64,000 nucleotides of DNA from assembly GCA_014138095.1 (NCBI GenBank), contig JACGXE010000018.1, forward strand, positions 1-64,000, written 5' to 3'. The notes beneath the pieces were generated by a model. The model made no database searches and was not told the DNA's origin. It saw only the letters and a list, made by a program, of their open reading frames with translations. The translations under genes were made by a program, and so were the position numbers. The DNA is from Ochrobactrum sp. RH2CCR150. GTDB taxonomy: Bacteria > Pseudomonadota > Alphaproteobacteria > Rhizobiales > Rhizobiaceae. Below are positions 38,637 through 47,312 of the stretch, in pieces; the stretch's first letter is position 1; every line of letters begins with the position of its first letter.

Positions 38637-40115
38637 TCAGCGGATCACGAAAGGGTTAGCGACTGCACCAGCGGTATCGATCCAGACCGTCTTGGTTTGT
38701 AGATATGCATTGATAGCCTCCTGTCCGCTTTCGCGTCCGACGCCGCTTCGCTTGTAACCCCCGAATGGCGCCATATAGCTCACCGCGCGATAGGAATTAA
38801 TCCAGACCGTGCCCGCCTCAAGCGCCGCGCTGCCACGAATAGCGCGCGCGATGTCGCCGGTCCACAGACCCGCCGCCAACCCATAGGGACTATCATTGGC
38901 GATGGCGTAGGCCTCCTCTTCATCATCGAATGGAATGATAGACAGAACCGGTCCAAACACTTCCTCGCGCGCGATGCGCATCTGGTTGTTGACGCCGCAG
39001 AAAATCGTAGGTTCAACGAACCATCCGGTACTAAGTTCTTCCGCATCCGGCGCCTTGCCGCCAAGTACGGCTTCGGCACCTTCACCGCGAGCGATATCGA
39101 AGTAAGACAGAACCTTGGAACGCTGTGCCTGAGTGGTAATGGGACCAACCTGCGTTGTCTTATCGGCAGGATTGCCGAGACGCGCCGTTCCGGCCAGCTT
39201 GACCACGCCCTCGACCACGCGGTCATGGACCGCGCGCTGAACGAGCAGGCGCGAACCGGCGATACAGGTCTGGCCCGAGGCCGCGAAGATGCCCGAGATC
39301 GCGCCATTCACTGCATTGTCGATATTGGCGTCAGCAAAGACGATGTTGGCGGATTTGCCGCCGAGTTCGAGCGTGACAGTCTTGAGGCCATCCGCAGCAG
39401 CACGATAGACGGCAATGCCGCCCGGCTCGCCGCCAGTGAACGCTATTTTCGACACATCGGGATGATTGACCAACGGCACGCCGACATCCACTGGCATGCC
39501 CGTGACTGTATTGACGACGCCAGGCGGAAAGCCTGCCTGCTCAAACAGCTTGACGAACTCCAATGCGGAAGCAGAGGTATGTTCCGAGGGCTTGATCACC
39601 ACGGTATTGCCGGCGGTCAGTAATGGCGCCAGCTTCCATGTGAGCAACATCAGCGGTGAATTCCACGGCACGATCGCCGCAACGACGCCGATAGGTTCGC
39701 GCCGGGTGAAGGCGAACATTCCCGCCTTGTCGATCGGCAAGACCGCGCCTTCGATCTTGTCGGCCAGCCCACCAAAGTAGCGGAACCATTCGGGAATGTA
39801 GCGCAACTGCGCTTCCATCTCGACAATGAGCTTGCCGTTGTCGCGTGTTTCGAGTGCCGCTAGGCGCGTTGCGTTTTCCGCAATCAGGTCTGCCAGTCGC
39901 ACCAGCAGTTTTCCACGCGCGCTCGCCGTCAGGCCAGCCCAAACCGGGGATCGGAATGCTGATTTGGCCGCAGCAACGGCAGCCTCAACTTCGACGGGCC
40001 CATCCAATGGGATCAGCCCCCACGGCTTGCCGGTGAAGGGATCGAAAGTTTCGAACGTATCGCGCACAGGCTGGAGCCGACCGCCGATCGTATTGTGAAA
40101 CTGCTGTAGTGCCAT
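38637..40115 (-). CDS. NAD(P)-dependent aldehyde dehydrogenase
   Basis: Class 1/2-like ALDH of 492 residues. The catalytic Glu is in TLELGGKSAN, the catalytic Cys in SGQTCIAGSR, and the cofactor segment is PWNSPLML. The start ATG at 40115 has AGGAGAG five bases upstream; the open frame upstream of it is not conserved-looking. It is placed between the split TPP decarboxylase and the FAD oxidase, so it probably oxidises the aldehyde made by decarboxylation to a carboxylic acid, which could be a succinate-type dicarboxylate. Confidence 0.87.
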   Translation of the reverse strand: MALQQFHNTIGGRLQPVRDTFETFDPFTGKPWGLIPLDGPVEVEAAVAAAKSAFRSPVWAGLTASARGKLLVRLADLIAENATRLAALETRDNGKLIVEMEAQLRYIPEWFRYFGGLADKIEGAVLPIDKAGMFAFTRREPIGVVAAIVPWNSPLMLLTWKLAPLLTAGNTVVIKPSEHTSASALEFVKLFEQAGFPPGVVNTVTGMPVDVGVPLVNHPDVSKIAFTGGEPGGIAVYRAAADGLKTVTLELGGKSANIVFADANIDNAVNGAISGIFAASGQTCIAGSRLLVQRAVHDRVVEGVVKLAGTARLGNPADKTTQVGPITTQAQRSKVLSYFDIARGEGAEAVLGGKAPDAEELSTGWFVEPTIFCGVNNQMRIAREEVFGPVLSIIPFDDEEEAYAIANDSPYGLAAGLWTGDIARAIRGSAALEAGTVWINSYRAVSYMAPFGGYKRSGVGRESGQEAINAYLQTKTVWIDTAGAVANPFVIR

Positions 40116-40201
40116 GTCGTCTCTCCTCTTACGGCCCTTCCCGCCGTTTCCAAAAAACGATGGGAGGGCAGTCGTCATCAACTGCCCTCTCCAGAATTGC
40201 C

Positions 40202-40789
40202 TCAGCAGTTTGCAAAACCCAGATGGGCGCGAAAGCGATTTTTGACGAATGTCGCATCGCGCGGCGGCAATGAGCGCGGCAGATTTTCCGCCTTGATCTT
40301 GAGGACAAACAGTCGCGGACCTTTGGCGGGCTTGGCCAAACGCTCGACCAGTCCATCGACTTCATCCAGACTGCGTAACTCGGCCGTATCCGCAAACCCT
40401 GCAGAAGCGGCAATTTTGTCAAATGTGATGCCCCGTCCGGTATGGCTGGATTGCATTCCGGTTTCCCCAAAATGCTCGTTATCCAGTACAATGATGTCGA
40501 GATTGGCCGGCTTTGCTACGGAGATCGTGGCCAGCGCACCAAAGGCCATCAACATCTCCCCGTCGCCGGTAATGACAATCACTCGCTTGTCGCGTTGAGC
40601 CTGTGCCAAGCCAAGGCCGGTCAGAGCCGCACCGCCCATCGCACCCCAGAGATAGTAATTGCTATCTACGTCCCCGGCGGCGTGCACATCATAGCTGGGC
40701 GAGCCAAGACCGGTCACCACCAGCGCCCCGTCGCGCGCTGCCAAAAGCTTGTTCACCGCCGCGCGGCGATCCATCACTTCTTGCGTCAT
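40202..40789 (-). CDS. TPP-dependent decarboxylase, C-terminal (PP-domain) subunit
   Basis: A 195-residue thiamine-diphosphate-binding subunit like ComE of sulfopyruvate decarboxylase or the C-terminal half of phosphonopyruvate decarboxylase. The ThDP motif begins GDGEMLMAFGALATI and ends in LDNEHFGETG. The ATG at 40789 is chosen over the GTG codons upstream. It follows the partner subunit by five bases. Substrate would be a 2-oxo acid; in this operon a 2-oxoglutarate-like acid is more likely than sulfopyruvate, since no sulfonate genes are nearby (inference). Confidence 0.8.
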   Translation of the reverse strand: MTQEVMDRRAAVNKLLAARDGALVVTGLGSPSYDVHAAGDVDSNYYLWGAMGGAALTGLGLAQAQRDKRVIVITGDGEMLMAFGALATISVAKPANLDIIVLDNEHFGETGMQSSHTGRGITFDKIAASAGFADTAELRSLDEVDGLVERLAKPAKGPRLFVLKIKAENLPRSLPPRDATFVKNRFRAHLGFANC

Positions 40790-40794
40790 AGATC

Positions 40795-41349
40795 TCACCA
40801 CTTCTTCTTGCCAAGCAGGCGTTGGCCTATCAGCACCGCAATCTGCTGGTCGGCATCAAAGGCCATACTAGCCGCCTGTTCAACGACCTCCACCAGAGCC
40901 TCGCCCGTTTCCGCACGCAGGACGGTCACACCGATCGCCTTGAGCGAGGCTTCCGTCGCTCGCCCCATCGGCACCTGCCATGGATTGAATTCCGCCCATT
41001 CGCCGCGCATCGTCACGAGCATCAAGAGCGGTGTGCGGGTCTGCACTGGAAGCGACAGCATGTTAATGCAGTTGCCCACACCGGACGACTGCATTAGCAC
41101 CACCGAACGCTGGCCGCCGAGCCAAGCGCCTGTCGCGATCGCGATCCCTTCCTCCTCGGTCGTCAGGACATTGGTCGTCACATCCCTGTCCTCGCCGAAC
41201 AGCCGAATCAGCGTAGAGTGACCGGCATCCGGCACATAGGACATCTGGCGGACACCCGCGTCCTTCAACACTTGATAAAGAGCAATCGGCCAATTCTTGG
41301 CCAAATCTCTGTTTCGTTCTTTCATGGGGATCGCCTCAGCGACAGTCAT
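40795..41349 (-). CDS. TPP-dependent decarboxylase, N-terminal (PYR-domain) subunit
   Basis: A 184-residue PYR-domain subunit, ComD-like. It contains the catalytic Glu run TTEEEG (residues 64-68) that activates ThDP, followed by IATGAWLGGQRSVVLMQSSG, typical of 2-oxoacid decarboxylases of this type. It heads the minus-strand operon, with a GGGAGAC ribosome site, 100 bases from the divergent LysR gene. Confidence 0.8.
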   Translation of the reverse strand: MTVAEAIPMKERNRDLAKNWPIALYQVLKDAGVRQMSYVPDAGHSTLIRLFGEDRDVTTNVLTTEEEGIAIATGAWLGGQRSVVLMQSSGVGNCINMLSLPVQTRTPLLMLVTMRGEWAEFNPWQVPMGRATEASLKAIGVTVLRAETGEALVEVVEQAASMAFDADQQIAVLIGQRLLGKKKW

Positions 41350-41449
41350 TGCAGGTCTCCCGGCGTGGCTTGATATTTACCGTATAGCCTTGCCGAAGAT
41401 TATCTACATCGACCCTTTTTCATGAACAGATATAGCGGTATTGTATAGC

Positions 41450-42436
41450 ATGGAATTATCTCAGCTCAGAACGCTCATCCACGTCGCCGAACTCGGCAGT
41501 CTGTCCAAGGCAGCCGACCGGTTGCACATTGCCCAGCCTGCGCTCAGCCGGCAGATCAGGCTGCTTGAGGAAGAACTTGGGGTCCGTCTGTTCGACCGTC
41601 ACGGTCGAGGCATGATCGTCACCGACCAGGGGCAGGATGTCCTGCGTCACGCTTTGCGGGTAATGGTCGAGCTCGATGAGATCCGGGCGTCAGTATCCAA
41701 TGAGAATGCCCCCCTTCGAGGACACGTTTCCATCGGAATGCCCCCCACGGTGGCTGACATCCTGTCTGAGCCGCTCGTCGCTGCGTTTCGCAGCAGTCAC
41801 CCCGACGCGACATTGCGAATTGTCAGCGCCTATTTCGGATATCTTCTGGACTGGATGCACCGTGGCGAAATAGATGCGGCAATCCTCTACGATCCCAAGT
41901 CAGCGCGGACCCTGCGTGTTCAGCCCCTGTTGGAAGAGGTTCTTTTTCTCATCGGTCCGCCAGGATCGGGATTGTCTCAGGAAGTCGCGGTAGAGTTCGC
42001 AGACGTGGAAAATACGCGCCTTCTGTTACCAAGCAAGGGGCACGGCTTGCGCGTGATCCTTGATAAATGCGCAGACGATTGCGGCTTTGCTCTGCATGTA
42101 CCAGTCGAGGCCGACAGTTATTCGACGTTGAAATCATTGGTCCGGAGCGGACATGGCTCAACAATCCTTCCCTTGGCGCCAATTCACAAAGACCTTGCTG
42201 CCGGGCAACTTTGCGCCGCCCCCCTGCGAAATCCTGTCCCAGTGCGCCGGCTTATTCTCTCCTATCCGACGGATAGACCCGTACCCAGACTTGCGCGGTT
42301 CGCAGGCGAGATCATCGCTTCGAATGTCAGGCAAATGGTCAGGCAGGGTGTCTGGCCCGGCCAATTGCCTCCAGAAGCTGACGAAACGGGAGCCCTGTCT
42401 CGGGTGAAAAAGGCTGCCCTAATGGCCGACGAGTAA
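41450..42436 (+). CDS. LysR-family regulator between the two module-5 operons
   Basis: A 328-residue LTTR with helix-turn-helix SLSKAADRLHIAQPALSRQI near residues 18-37 and a two-lobed effector domain. The ATG at 41450 starts the conserved domain; an in-frame TTG lies three codons upstream. It is divergent from the TPP decarboxylase/pxp operon and in line with the acyl-CoA dehydrogenase/CoA-transferase operon, so it is well placed to control both. Itaconate loci of Pseudomonas also have an adjacent LysR regulator. Confidence 0.85.
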   Translation: MELSQLRTLIHVAELGSLSKAADRLHIAQPALSRQIRLLEEELGVRLFDRHGRGMIVTDQGQDVLRHALRVMVELDEIRASVSNENAPLRGHVSIGMPPTVADILSEPLVAAFRSSHPDATLRIVSAYFGYLLDWMHRGEIDAAILYDPKSARTLRVQPLLEEVLFLIGPPGSGLSQEVAVEFADVENTRLLLPSKGHGLRVILDKCADDCGFALHVPVEADSYSTLKSLVRSGHGSTILPLAPIHKDLAAGQLCAAPLRNPVPVRRLILSYPTDRPVPRLARFAGEIIASNVRQMVRQGVWPGQLPPEADETGALSRVKKAALMADE

Positions 42437-42549
42437 GCCTGGAGTTCGAGCGATAGAATTTCCTTATAGCTGATCTATAAGACTGGTCGTTGTCGGCATG
42501 CCTCGTCTCTGGCAAGCATCATAAGCACACAGCCAGAGGAGTGAGTACA

Positions 42550-43710
42550 GTGACCGACGCCGTCGAGAAATATTCCGATATCCGTGACGCCGTGGCAAAG
42601 CTCTGTGCGAAGTTTCCCGGCGAGTACTGGCGTAAGCTCGATCGCGACATGGCCTATCCGCAGGAGTTCGTCGACGCGTTGACAGAAGCCGGCTGGCTGT
42701 CGGTTCTGATCCCGGAGGAATTCGGTGGCGCTGGCCTCCCACTCTCAGCCGCCGCGGCTGTTCTTGAGGAAATGCAGCGCGCCGGGTGCAACGGCGGCGC
42801 CTGCCATGCCCAGATGTATACGATGGGCACCCTGCTGCGCCACGGTTCGGACGAGCAGAAACACGAGTATCTCCCCAAAATTGCCAGCGGAGAACTGCGC
42901 CTCCAGGCCTTCGGTGTGACCGAGCCGACTAGTGGCACCGATACCGGTGCATTGAAAACGACCGCACGCCTGGAGGGCGATCATTACATCGTCAACGGAC
43001 AGAAAATCTGGACGAGCCGGGCTGAGCACTCTGATCTGATGCTTCTGCTTGCCCGAACCACACCGCGCACAGATGGCATGAAGAAGACGGACGGACTGTC
43101 GGTTCTCCTCGTCGATATGCGTGAGGCCAAGGGCAACGGCCTGACCATCCGGCCAATCCGCACCATGATGAACCATGCGACCACGGAAGTGTTCTTCGAC
43201 AACTTGCGTGTCCCAGCAAAGAACTTGATCGGCGAGGAAGGAAAAGGCTTCCGGTACATACTTTCCGGCATGAACGCCGAGCGCATTCTCATTGCCGCCG
43301 AATGCGTGGGCGACGCGAAATGGTTCATTGAAAAAGCAGTGTCCTATGCCAAGGAACGCACGGTCTTCGACCGTCCCATCGGAAAGAACCAGGGAATCCA
43401 GTTTCCAATCGCCAAAGCCTACGCGAACATGCGGGCAGCGGAACTGATGATCCGCGAGGCCCTCTCCCTCTATGAGGCAGGCCATAACCCCGGCGCAGAA
43501 GCGAACATGGCCAAGATGCTGGCCGCCGATGCCAGCTTCGAGGCGGCCAATGCCACTGTGCAGACGTTTGGCGGTTTCGGCTTTGCAGAGGAGTACGACG
43601 TTGAACGCAAGTTCCGCGAAACGCGCCTCTATCAGGTTGCGCCGATTTCGACCAATCTCATCCTGTCCTATATCGCCGAGCATGTGCTGGGTCTGCCGCG
43701 CTCTTACTGA
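42550..43710 (+). CDS. Acyl-CoA dehydrogenase
   Basis: FAD-dependent acyl-CoA dehydrogenase of 386 residues. The FAD and substrate motifs are FGVTEPTSGTD, IVNGQKIWTS and TFGGFGFAEEY. The base Glu of the medium-chain type (in YxxYEGT) is missing here, where YQVAPIST stands instead; Glu244 in MNAERILIA lies where isovaleryl-CoA dehydrogenase keeps its base. I start at GTG 42550 because AGAGGA ends nine bases before it. In the operon it may oxidise methylsuccinyl-CoA or a similar acyl-CoA to itaconyl- or mesaconyl-CoA (inference). Confidence 0.85.
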   Translation: MTDAVEKYSDIRDAVAKLCAKFPGEYWRKLDRDMAYPQEFVDALTEAGWLSVLIPEEFGGAGLPLSAAAAVLEEMQRAGCNGGACHAQMYTMGTLLRHGSDEQKHEYLPKIASGELRLQAFGVTEPTSGTDTGALKTTARLEGDHYIVNGQKIWTSRAEHSDLMLLLARTTPRTDGMKKTDGLSVLLVDMREAKGNGLTIRPIRTMMNHATTEVFFDNLRVPAKNLIGEEGKGFRYILSGMNAERILIAAECVGDAKWFIEKAVSYAKERTVFDRPIGKNQGIQFPIAKAYANMRAAELMIREALSLYEAGHNPGAEANMAKMLAADASFEAANATVQTFGGFGFAEEYDVERKFRETRLYQVAPISTNLILSYIAEHVLGLPRSY

Positions 43711-43718
43711 GGTTTTCA

Positions 43719-44459
43719 ATGAACGTCTTGATTGTCTATGCCCACCCTGAACCGAACTCCTTCAACGGAGCTATGCGCGATGTTGCAGTTGAAACGCTGA
43801 AGGCACAGGGGCATTCGGTCGAAGTGTCCGATCTCTATGCCATGGACTGGAACGCCGTCGCCGGGCCGGGCGATATAGACGGTCCACGCTCGGAACCCTC
43901 GCGCTTCAGCCTCGCGCGTGAACAGACGGTAGCGATGGAGAACGGCACGATCGCGAACGATATCGCCGGCGAGCAGGAAAAACTGATACGAGCCGATTTC
44001 GTAATTTTCCAGTTTCCGGTCTGGTGGTTCAGCATGCCAGCGATCCTGAAAGGATGGGCGGACCGTGTGTTCGCGCGCGGCTTTGCTTACTTGCCCGGTC
44101 GCAAATATGACACGGGCATGTTCAAGGGCAAACTCGCGATGCTTGCTGCCACAACGGGTACGTCAGCCGACACTTATGCGCCGGATGGAATCGACGGCGA
44201 TATACTCACTGTGTTTTGGCCGATTCATAACGGGCTGCTGCGCTATACTGGTTTCGACGTTCTGCCGCCCTATCTCGCCTATATGCCTGCGCGTGAAGAT
44301 GAGGCGACGCGGGTCAAGCAATTGTCTGCCTATCGGCACCGGCTTGAAACCATCGAGCAGACCCCTCGTCTGTTCTTCCATCCGGCAGATGACTATGGGC
44401 AGAACGAGCGACTGAAGCCCGGAGTGCTCGCTCGTTCGGGACAACAACGCAATGTCTGA
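43719..44459 (+). CDS. NAD(P)H dehydrogenase (quinone)/flavodoxin-fold reductase
   Basis: NQO1/MdaB-family flavoprotein of 246 residues. The FMN/FAD segment YAHPEPNSFNGAM and the FPVWWFSMPAILKGWADRV core are diagnostic. It reduces quinones or other two-electron acceptors. It lies eight bases after the acyl-CoA dehydrogenase and overlaps the CoA-transferase by eight. Its place in a CoA-ester pathway is not obvious; detoxifying a reactive unsaturated intermediate is one possibility. Confidence 0.85.
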   Translation: MNVLIVYAHPEPNSFNGAMRDVAVETLKAQGHSVEVSDLYAMDWNAVAGPGDIDGPRSEPSRFSLAREQTVAMENGTIANDIAGEQEKLIRADFVIFQFPVWWFSMPAILKGWADRVFARGFAYLPGRKYDTGMFKGKLAMLAATTGTSADTYAPDGIDGDILTVFWPIHNGLLRYTGFDVLPPYLAYMPAREDEATRVKQLSAYRHRLETIEQTPRLFFHPADDYGQNERLKPGVLARSGQQRNV

Positions 44460-45591
44460 GGGCGCTCTTTCCGGAATTCTGGTGGTTGCCATTGAGCAGG
44501 CAGTCGCAGCACCGCTCTGCACAGTGCGACTAGCCGACGCTGGCGCACGTGTCATCAAAGTCGAGCGCGAGGGTGGCGAAACCGCCCGCAACTACGATTC
44601 AACGGTCCACGGGACTTCGGCATATTTCGCCTGGTTGAACCGGGGCAAGGAAAGCGCGGTGCTTGACCTCAAGGATCAGACCGACCTCGACATTCTGTTT
44701 TCCATGCTAGAACGTGCTGACGTCTTGGTCCAGAATCTGGTCCCCGGGGCGCTCTCCCGCCTGGGACTGTCTTCCGAAGTCATCGAAAAGCGTTTTCCTC
44801 GTCTGATTGCCGTATCGATCAACGGTTACGGGCAGGACACGTGCTATGCACCTATGCGCGCTTACGACATGTTGGTGCAGGCCGAAAGCGGCATCTGCGC
44901 CGTGACCGGCACGCCGGACACACCCTCCAAAATTGGTGTATCTGCCGCCGACATCGCGACTGGTATGAATGCCCATGCCGCCATTTTGGAAGCATTGATA
45001 GAGCGTGGACGGACTGGCCGCGGACAGCAGATCGAGATTGCTATGTTTGACGCGATGGCTGACTGGATGGCCGTACCGCTCCTGCACCACCGCTATGCCG
45101 GAAAGGAAACCGGCCGCTATGGTCTGTCACACGCGACGATCTATCCTTACCGTCCCTTTACCTGTCGGGACGGCGTGGTAATCATCGCTGTGCAGACTAA
45201 CCGGGAATGGAGAAATCTCTGCACGGATGTGGTCCGGCGCCCGGAGCTTGGTGAGGATCCCGCCTACGCGACGAATGCGTTGCGCGTGGCTAACCGCGCC
45301 GCCGTCGATCAGGAGCTGGAACCGGTATTCACCGGCCTCAACGTTGCCGATGCGATTACCCGGCTTGAAACTGCTGGCGTGGCTTGGGGGCGCTATTCAG
45401 AGGTGCGCGACCTTGGTTCACACCCTGCGCTTCATACCGTGGAGATTACTTTACCGGACGGACAGATGGCATCCGTACCACGTCCCGCAGGCCGAGATCG
45501 GCGTTTCCAGCCCGGTCCGGTTCCTGGGCTTGGTACGGCAACGGCTACGGTTCGCGCTGAATTCTCCTTCAGAGCGCGGGCTGAACGATGA
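44452..45591 (+). CDS. ict: Class III CoA-transferase, itaconate/mesaconate type
   Basis: CaiB/BaiF-family CoA-transferase of 379 residues. The catalytic Asp is Asp139 in RAYDMLVQAESG. NYDSTVHGTSAYFAWLNRGK, HATIYPYRPF and TNREWRNLC recall, from memory, the itaconate CoA-transferase (Ict) of Pseudomonas and the mesaconate CoA-transferases; this branch usually moves CoA from succinyl-CoA to a C5 dicarboxylate. The following hydratase and CitE-like lyase genes repeat the known ict-ich-ccl order of function. Assignment to itaconate itself is likely but not proved. Confidence 0.7.
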   Translation: MSEGALSGILVVAIEQAVAAPLCTVRLADAGARVIKVEREGGETARNYDSTVHGTSAYFAWLNRGKESAVLDLKDQTDLDILFSMLERADVLVQNLVPGALSRLGLSSEVIEKRFPRLIAVSINGYGQDTCYAPMRAYDMLVQAESGICAVTGTPDTPSKIGVSAADIATGMNAHAAILEALIERGRTGRGQQIEIAMFDAMADWMAVPLLHHRYAGKETGRYGLSHATIYPYRPFTCRDGVVIIAVQTNREWRNLCTDVVRRPELGEDPAYATNALRVANRAAVDQELEPVFTGLNVADAITRLETAGVAWGRYSEVRDLGSHPALHTVEITLPDGQMASVPRPAGRDRRFQPGPVPGLGTATATVRAEFSFRARAER

Positions 45592-45615
45592 TCGCTAAGT
45601 AAGATTGGAAAGAGA

Positions 45616-46449
45616 ATGATGACGGAACAACCCGATTTCTCCGCCTGGATCGGCCGGATCGAGACGTCGCCTTCCGAAACGCTAACCCCTCGTCTTCTGG
45701 ACCGGTTTAGGGCCTCACTTTCTCCCCATCTTACCGAAATCGGCGCAGCGCCGGCTGGCATACATTGGTGCTTGTCGCCACACGCTGTTGAGGCAGTGGG
45801 GCTAGGGCCAGACGGCCATCCTGCCAAGGGTGGTTTCCTACCACCTGTTCCCCTACCTCGCCGCATGTGGGCAGGAGGGGAGATCGAGTTCATCGCCCCG
45901 CTTCGCGAGAGAGATGAGGTGACGCGGGTTTCGCGGATCGGCGATGTCCAGACGAAGACCGGTCGAAGCGGCACACTGTGCTTCGTGACAGTCCACCACG
46001 AAATCAACACGGAACGTGGCACGGCAATGCGTGAGCGACATGATATCGTCTACCGTGCGGCTGCCACCGCACCTACTGCGCCCGCTCATCCCGACGCACG
46101 TGGCGATGCAGACGCTGAATGGTCGATCACCGTCGACCCCGTTTTGCTGTTTCGCTACTCAGCGCTGACCTTCAATGGGCACCGTATCCACTACGACGAA
46201 GCCTATGCCCGTGATGTCGAATTTTACCCCGGATTGGTTATCCACGGCCCGCTTCAGGCCACGGTATTGCTGAACTTGTCGATAGCAGTGGGAGGCAGCA
46301 CCCCTCGGCGCTTTGCCTTCCGAGGTGTAAGCGCTGCATGCGGTACGCAAACGCTTCGAGCTCGGGCATGGAAAACCGAGAACGGCCTGGAACTTGCCAC
46401 GATAACAGCGGGGGACGTCACAGCAATGACGGCAATCGCAACATGGTGA
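45616..46449 (+). CDS. ich: Itaconyl-/mesaconyl-CoA hydratase-like double-hotdog protein
   Basis: A 277-residue HTD2/FAS1-type dehydratase family protein with two hotdog halves. The catalytic C-terminal half has YSALTFNGHRIHYDEAYA and VIHGPLQATVL, matching the family of itaconyl-CoA hydratase (Ich) and mesaconyl-C4-CoA hydratase. It would add water to an unsaturated C5-dicarboxyl-CoA to give citramalyl-CoA or a methylmalyl-CoA isomer. Start is the first of two ATG codons. It overlaps the lyase gene by seven bases. Confidence 0.75.
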   Translation: MMTEQPDFSAWIGRIETSPSETLTPRLLDRFRASLSPHLTEIGAAPAGIHWCLSPHAVEAVGLGPDGHPAKGGFLPPVPLPRRMWAGGEIEFIAPLRERDEVTRVSRIGDVQTKTGRSGTLCFVTVHHEINTERGTAMRERHDIVYRAAATAPTAPAHPDARGDADAEWSITVDPVLLFRYSALTFNGHRIHYDEAYARDVEFYPGLVIHGPLQATVLLNLSIAVGGSTPRRFAFRGVSAACGTQTLRARAWKTENGLELATITAGDVTAMTAIATW

Positions 46450-47255
46450 CTTTCCAGCCTCTCACATGTCCATTGTTCGTGCCCGCCACGCGCCCGGACC
46501 GGTTTCGCAAAGCTGCTGAGAGCGGAGCCGATGCAATCATCATTGACCTTGAGGATTCGGTTGCGCCTCACGAAAAAGACAGGGCTCGCGAAGACCTTGC
46601 AGGTCATATAGACGGCATTTCAGTCCCGGTATTTCTTCGCGTCAATGGTAGGGCTACACCTTGGCATGAAGCCGATCTCGCTGTTGCTTCCAAGCTCCCG
46701 ATTTCAGGTGTCATGCTCCCGAAAACGGAAAGCGCCAGCGATCTGGACCATGTTGCCAAGACAATTGATTCAACCATGCCTATCATTGCATTGGTTGAAA
46801 CCGCACGCGGCATTGCGCATCTTAGCCAACTCAGCGTGTCGTCGAACCTCGTGCAGATCGCCTTTGGGTCGGTTGACTATGCGCTGGATATCGGTGCGGC
46901 TCACCAAAGAGAAGCCCTCTCAATGGCAAGAGGAAACGTGGTCCTTTATTCGCGCGTACATGGACTGCCAGCCCCACTCGATGGAGTAACTGTCGCTATT
47001 AACGATGTTGCCCTGCTTGCATCTGACAGCAACCATGCCGCTGCTATGGGCTTTGGCGGCAAGTTGGCAATTCATCCTGCGCAGATCGAAGCCATACGAA
47101 CAGCGTTTCGCCCTACACAACAGGAAATCGACTGGGCAAGGCGTGTTCTGGCCGTAGAAAGGGAAGCAGGAGGCGCAGTTGCGCAGGTTGATGGCCTGAT
47201 GATCGATGCACCAATGTTCGAACGAGCTCGAGGGATACTTACGAGAGCGAAGTGA
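46443..47255 (+). CDS. ccl: HpcH/HpaI-family (CitE-like) citramalyl-CoA lyase
   Basis: CitE-like aldolase/lyase of 270 residues. IIIDLEDSVAP, the Mg-binding Glu in IALVETARG and Asp in FGSVDYALDIG, and the C-terminal GKLAIHPAQ are all present. It should split (3S)-citramalyl-CoA into acetyl-CoA and pyruvate, the last step of itaconate breakdown; malyl- or methylmalyl-CoA cleavage is an alternative. The ATG at 46443 lies inside the end of the hydratase gene; the frame upstream of it is open but not conserved-looking. Confidence 0.78.
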   Translation: MVTFQPLTCPLFVPATRPDRFRKAAESGADAIIIDLEDSVAPHEKDRAREDLAGHIDGISVPVFLRVNGRATPWHEADLAVASKLPISGVMLPKTESASDLDHVAKTIDSTMPIIALVETARGIAHLSQLSVSSNLVQIAFGSVDYALDIGAAHQREALSMARGNVVLYSRVHGLPAPLDGVTVAINDVALLASDSNHAAAMGFGGKLAIHPAQIEAIRTAFRPTQQEIDWARRVLAVEREAGGAVAQVDGLMIDAPMFERARGILTRAK

Positions 47256-47297
47256 TGCGGGAAGCCTCTTAGTTTAGATCGCGGCACTGTTTTTCTG

Positions 47298-47312
47298 GAT
47301 TGCCAGTCTAGA
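47298..47312 (+). repeat. Dispersed intergenic motif, copy D
   Basis: GATTGCCAGTCTAGA, one mismatch from the consensus at position 12, 42 bases past the lyase stop and before the end of the convergent RTX gene. Confidence 0.7.

Noticed and set aside
42745-43719. 324-codon frame antisense to the acyl-CoA dehydrogenase
   Set aside because: The shadow of a conserved gene; no ribosome site or family likeness.
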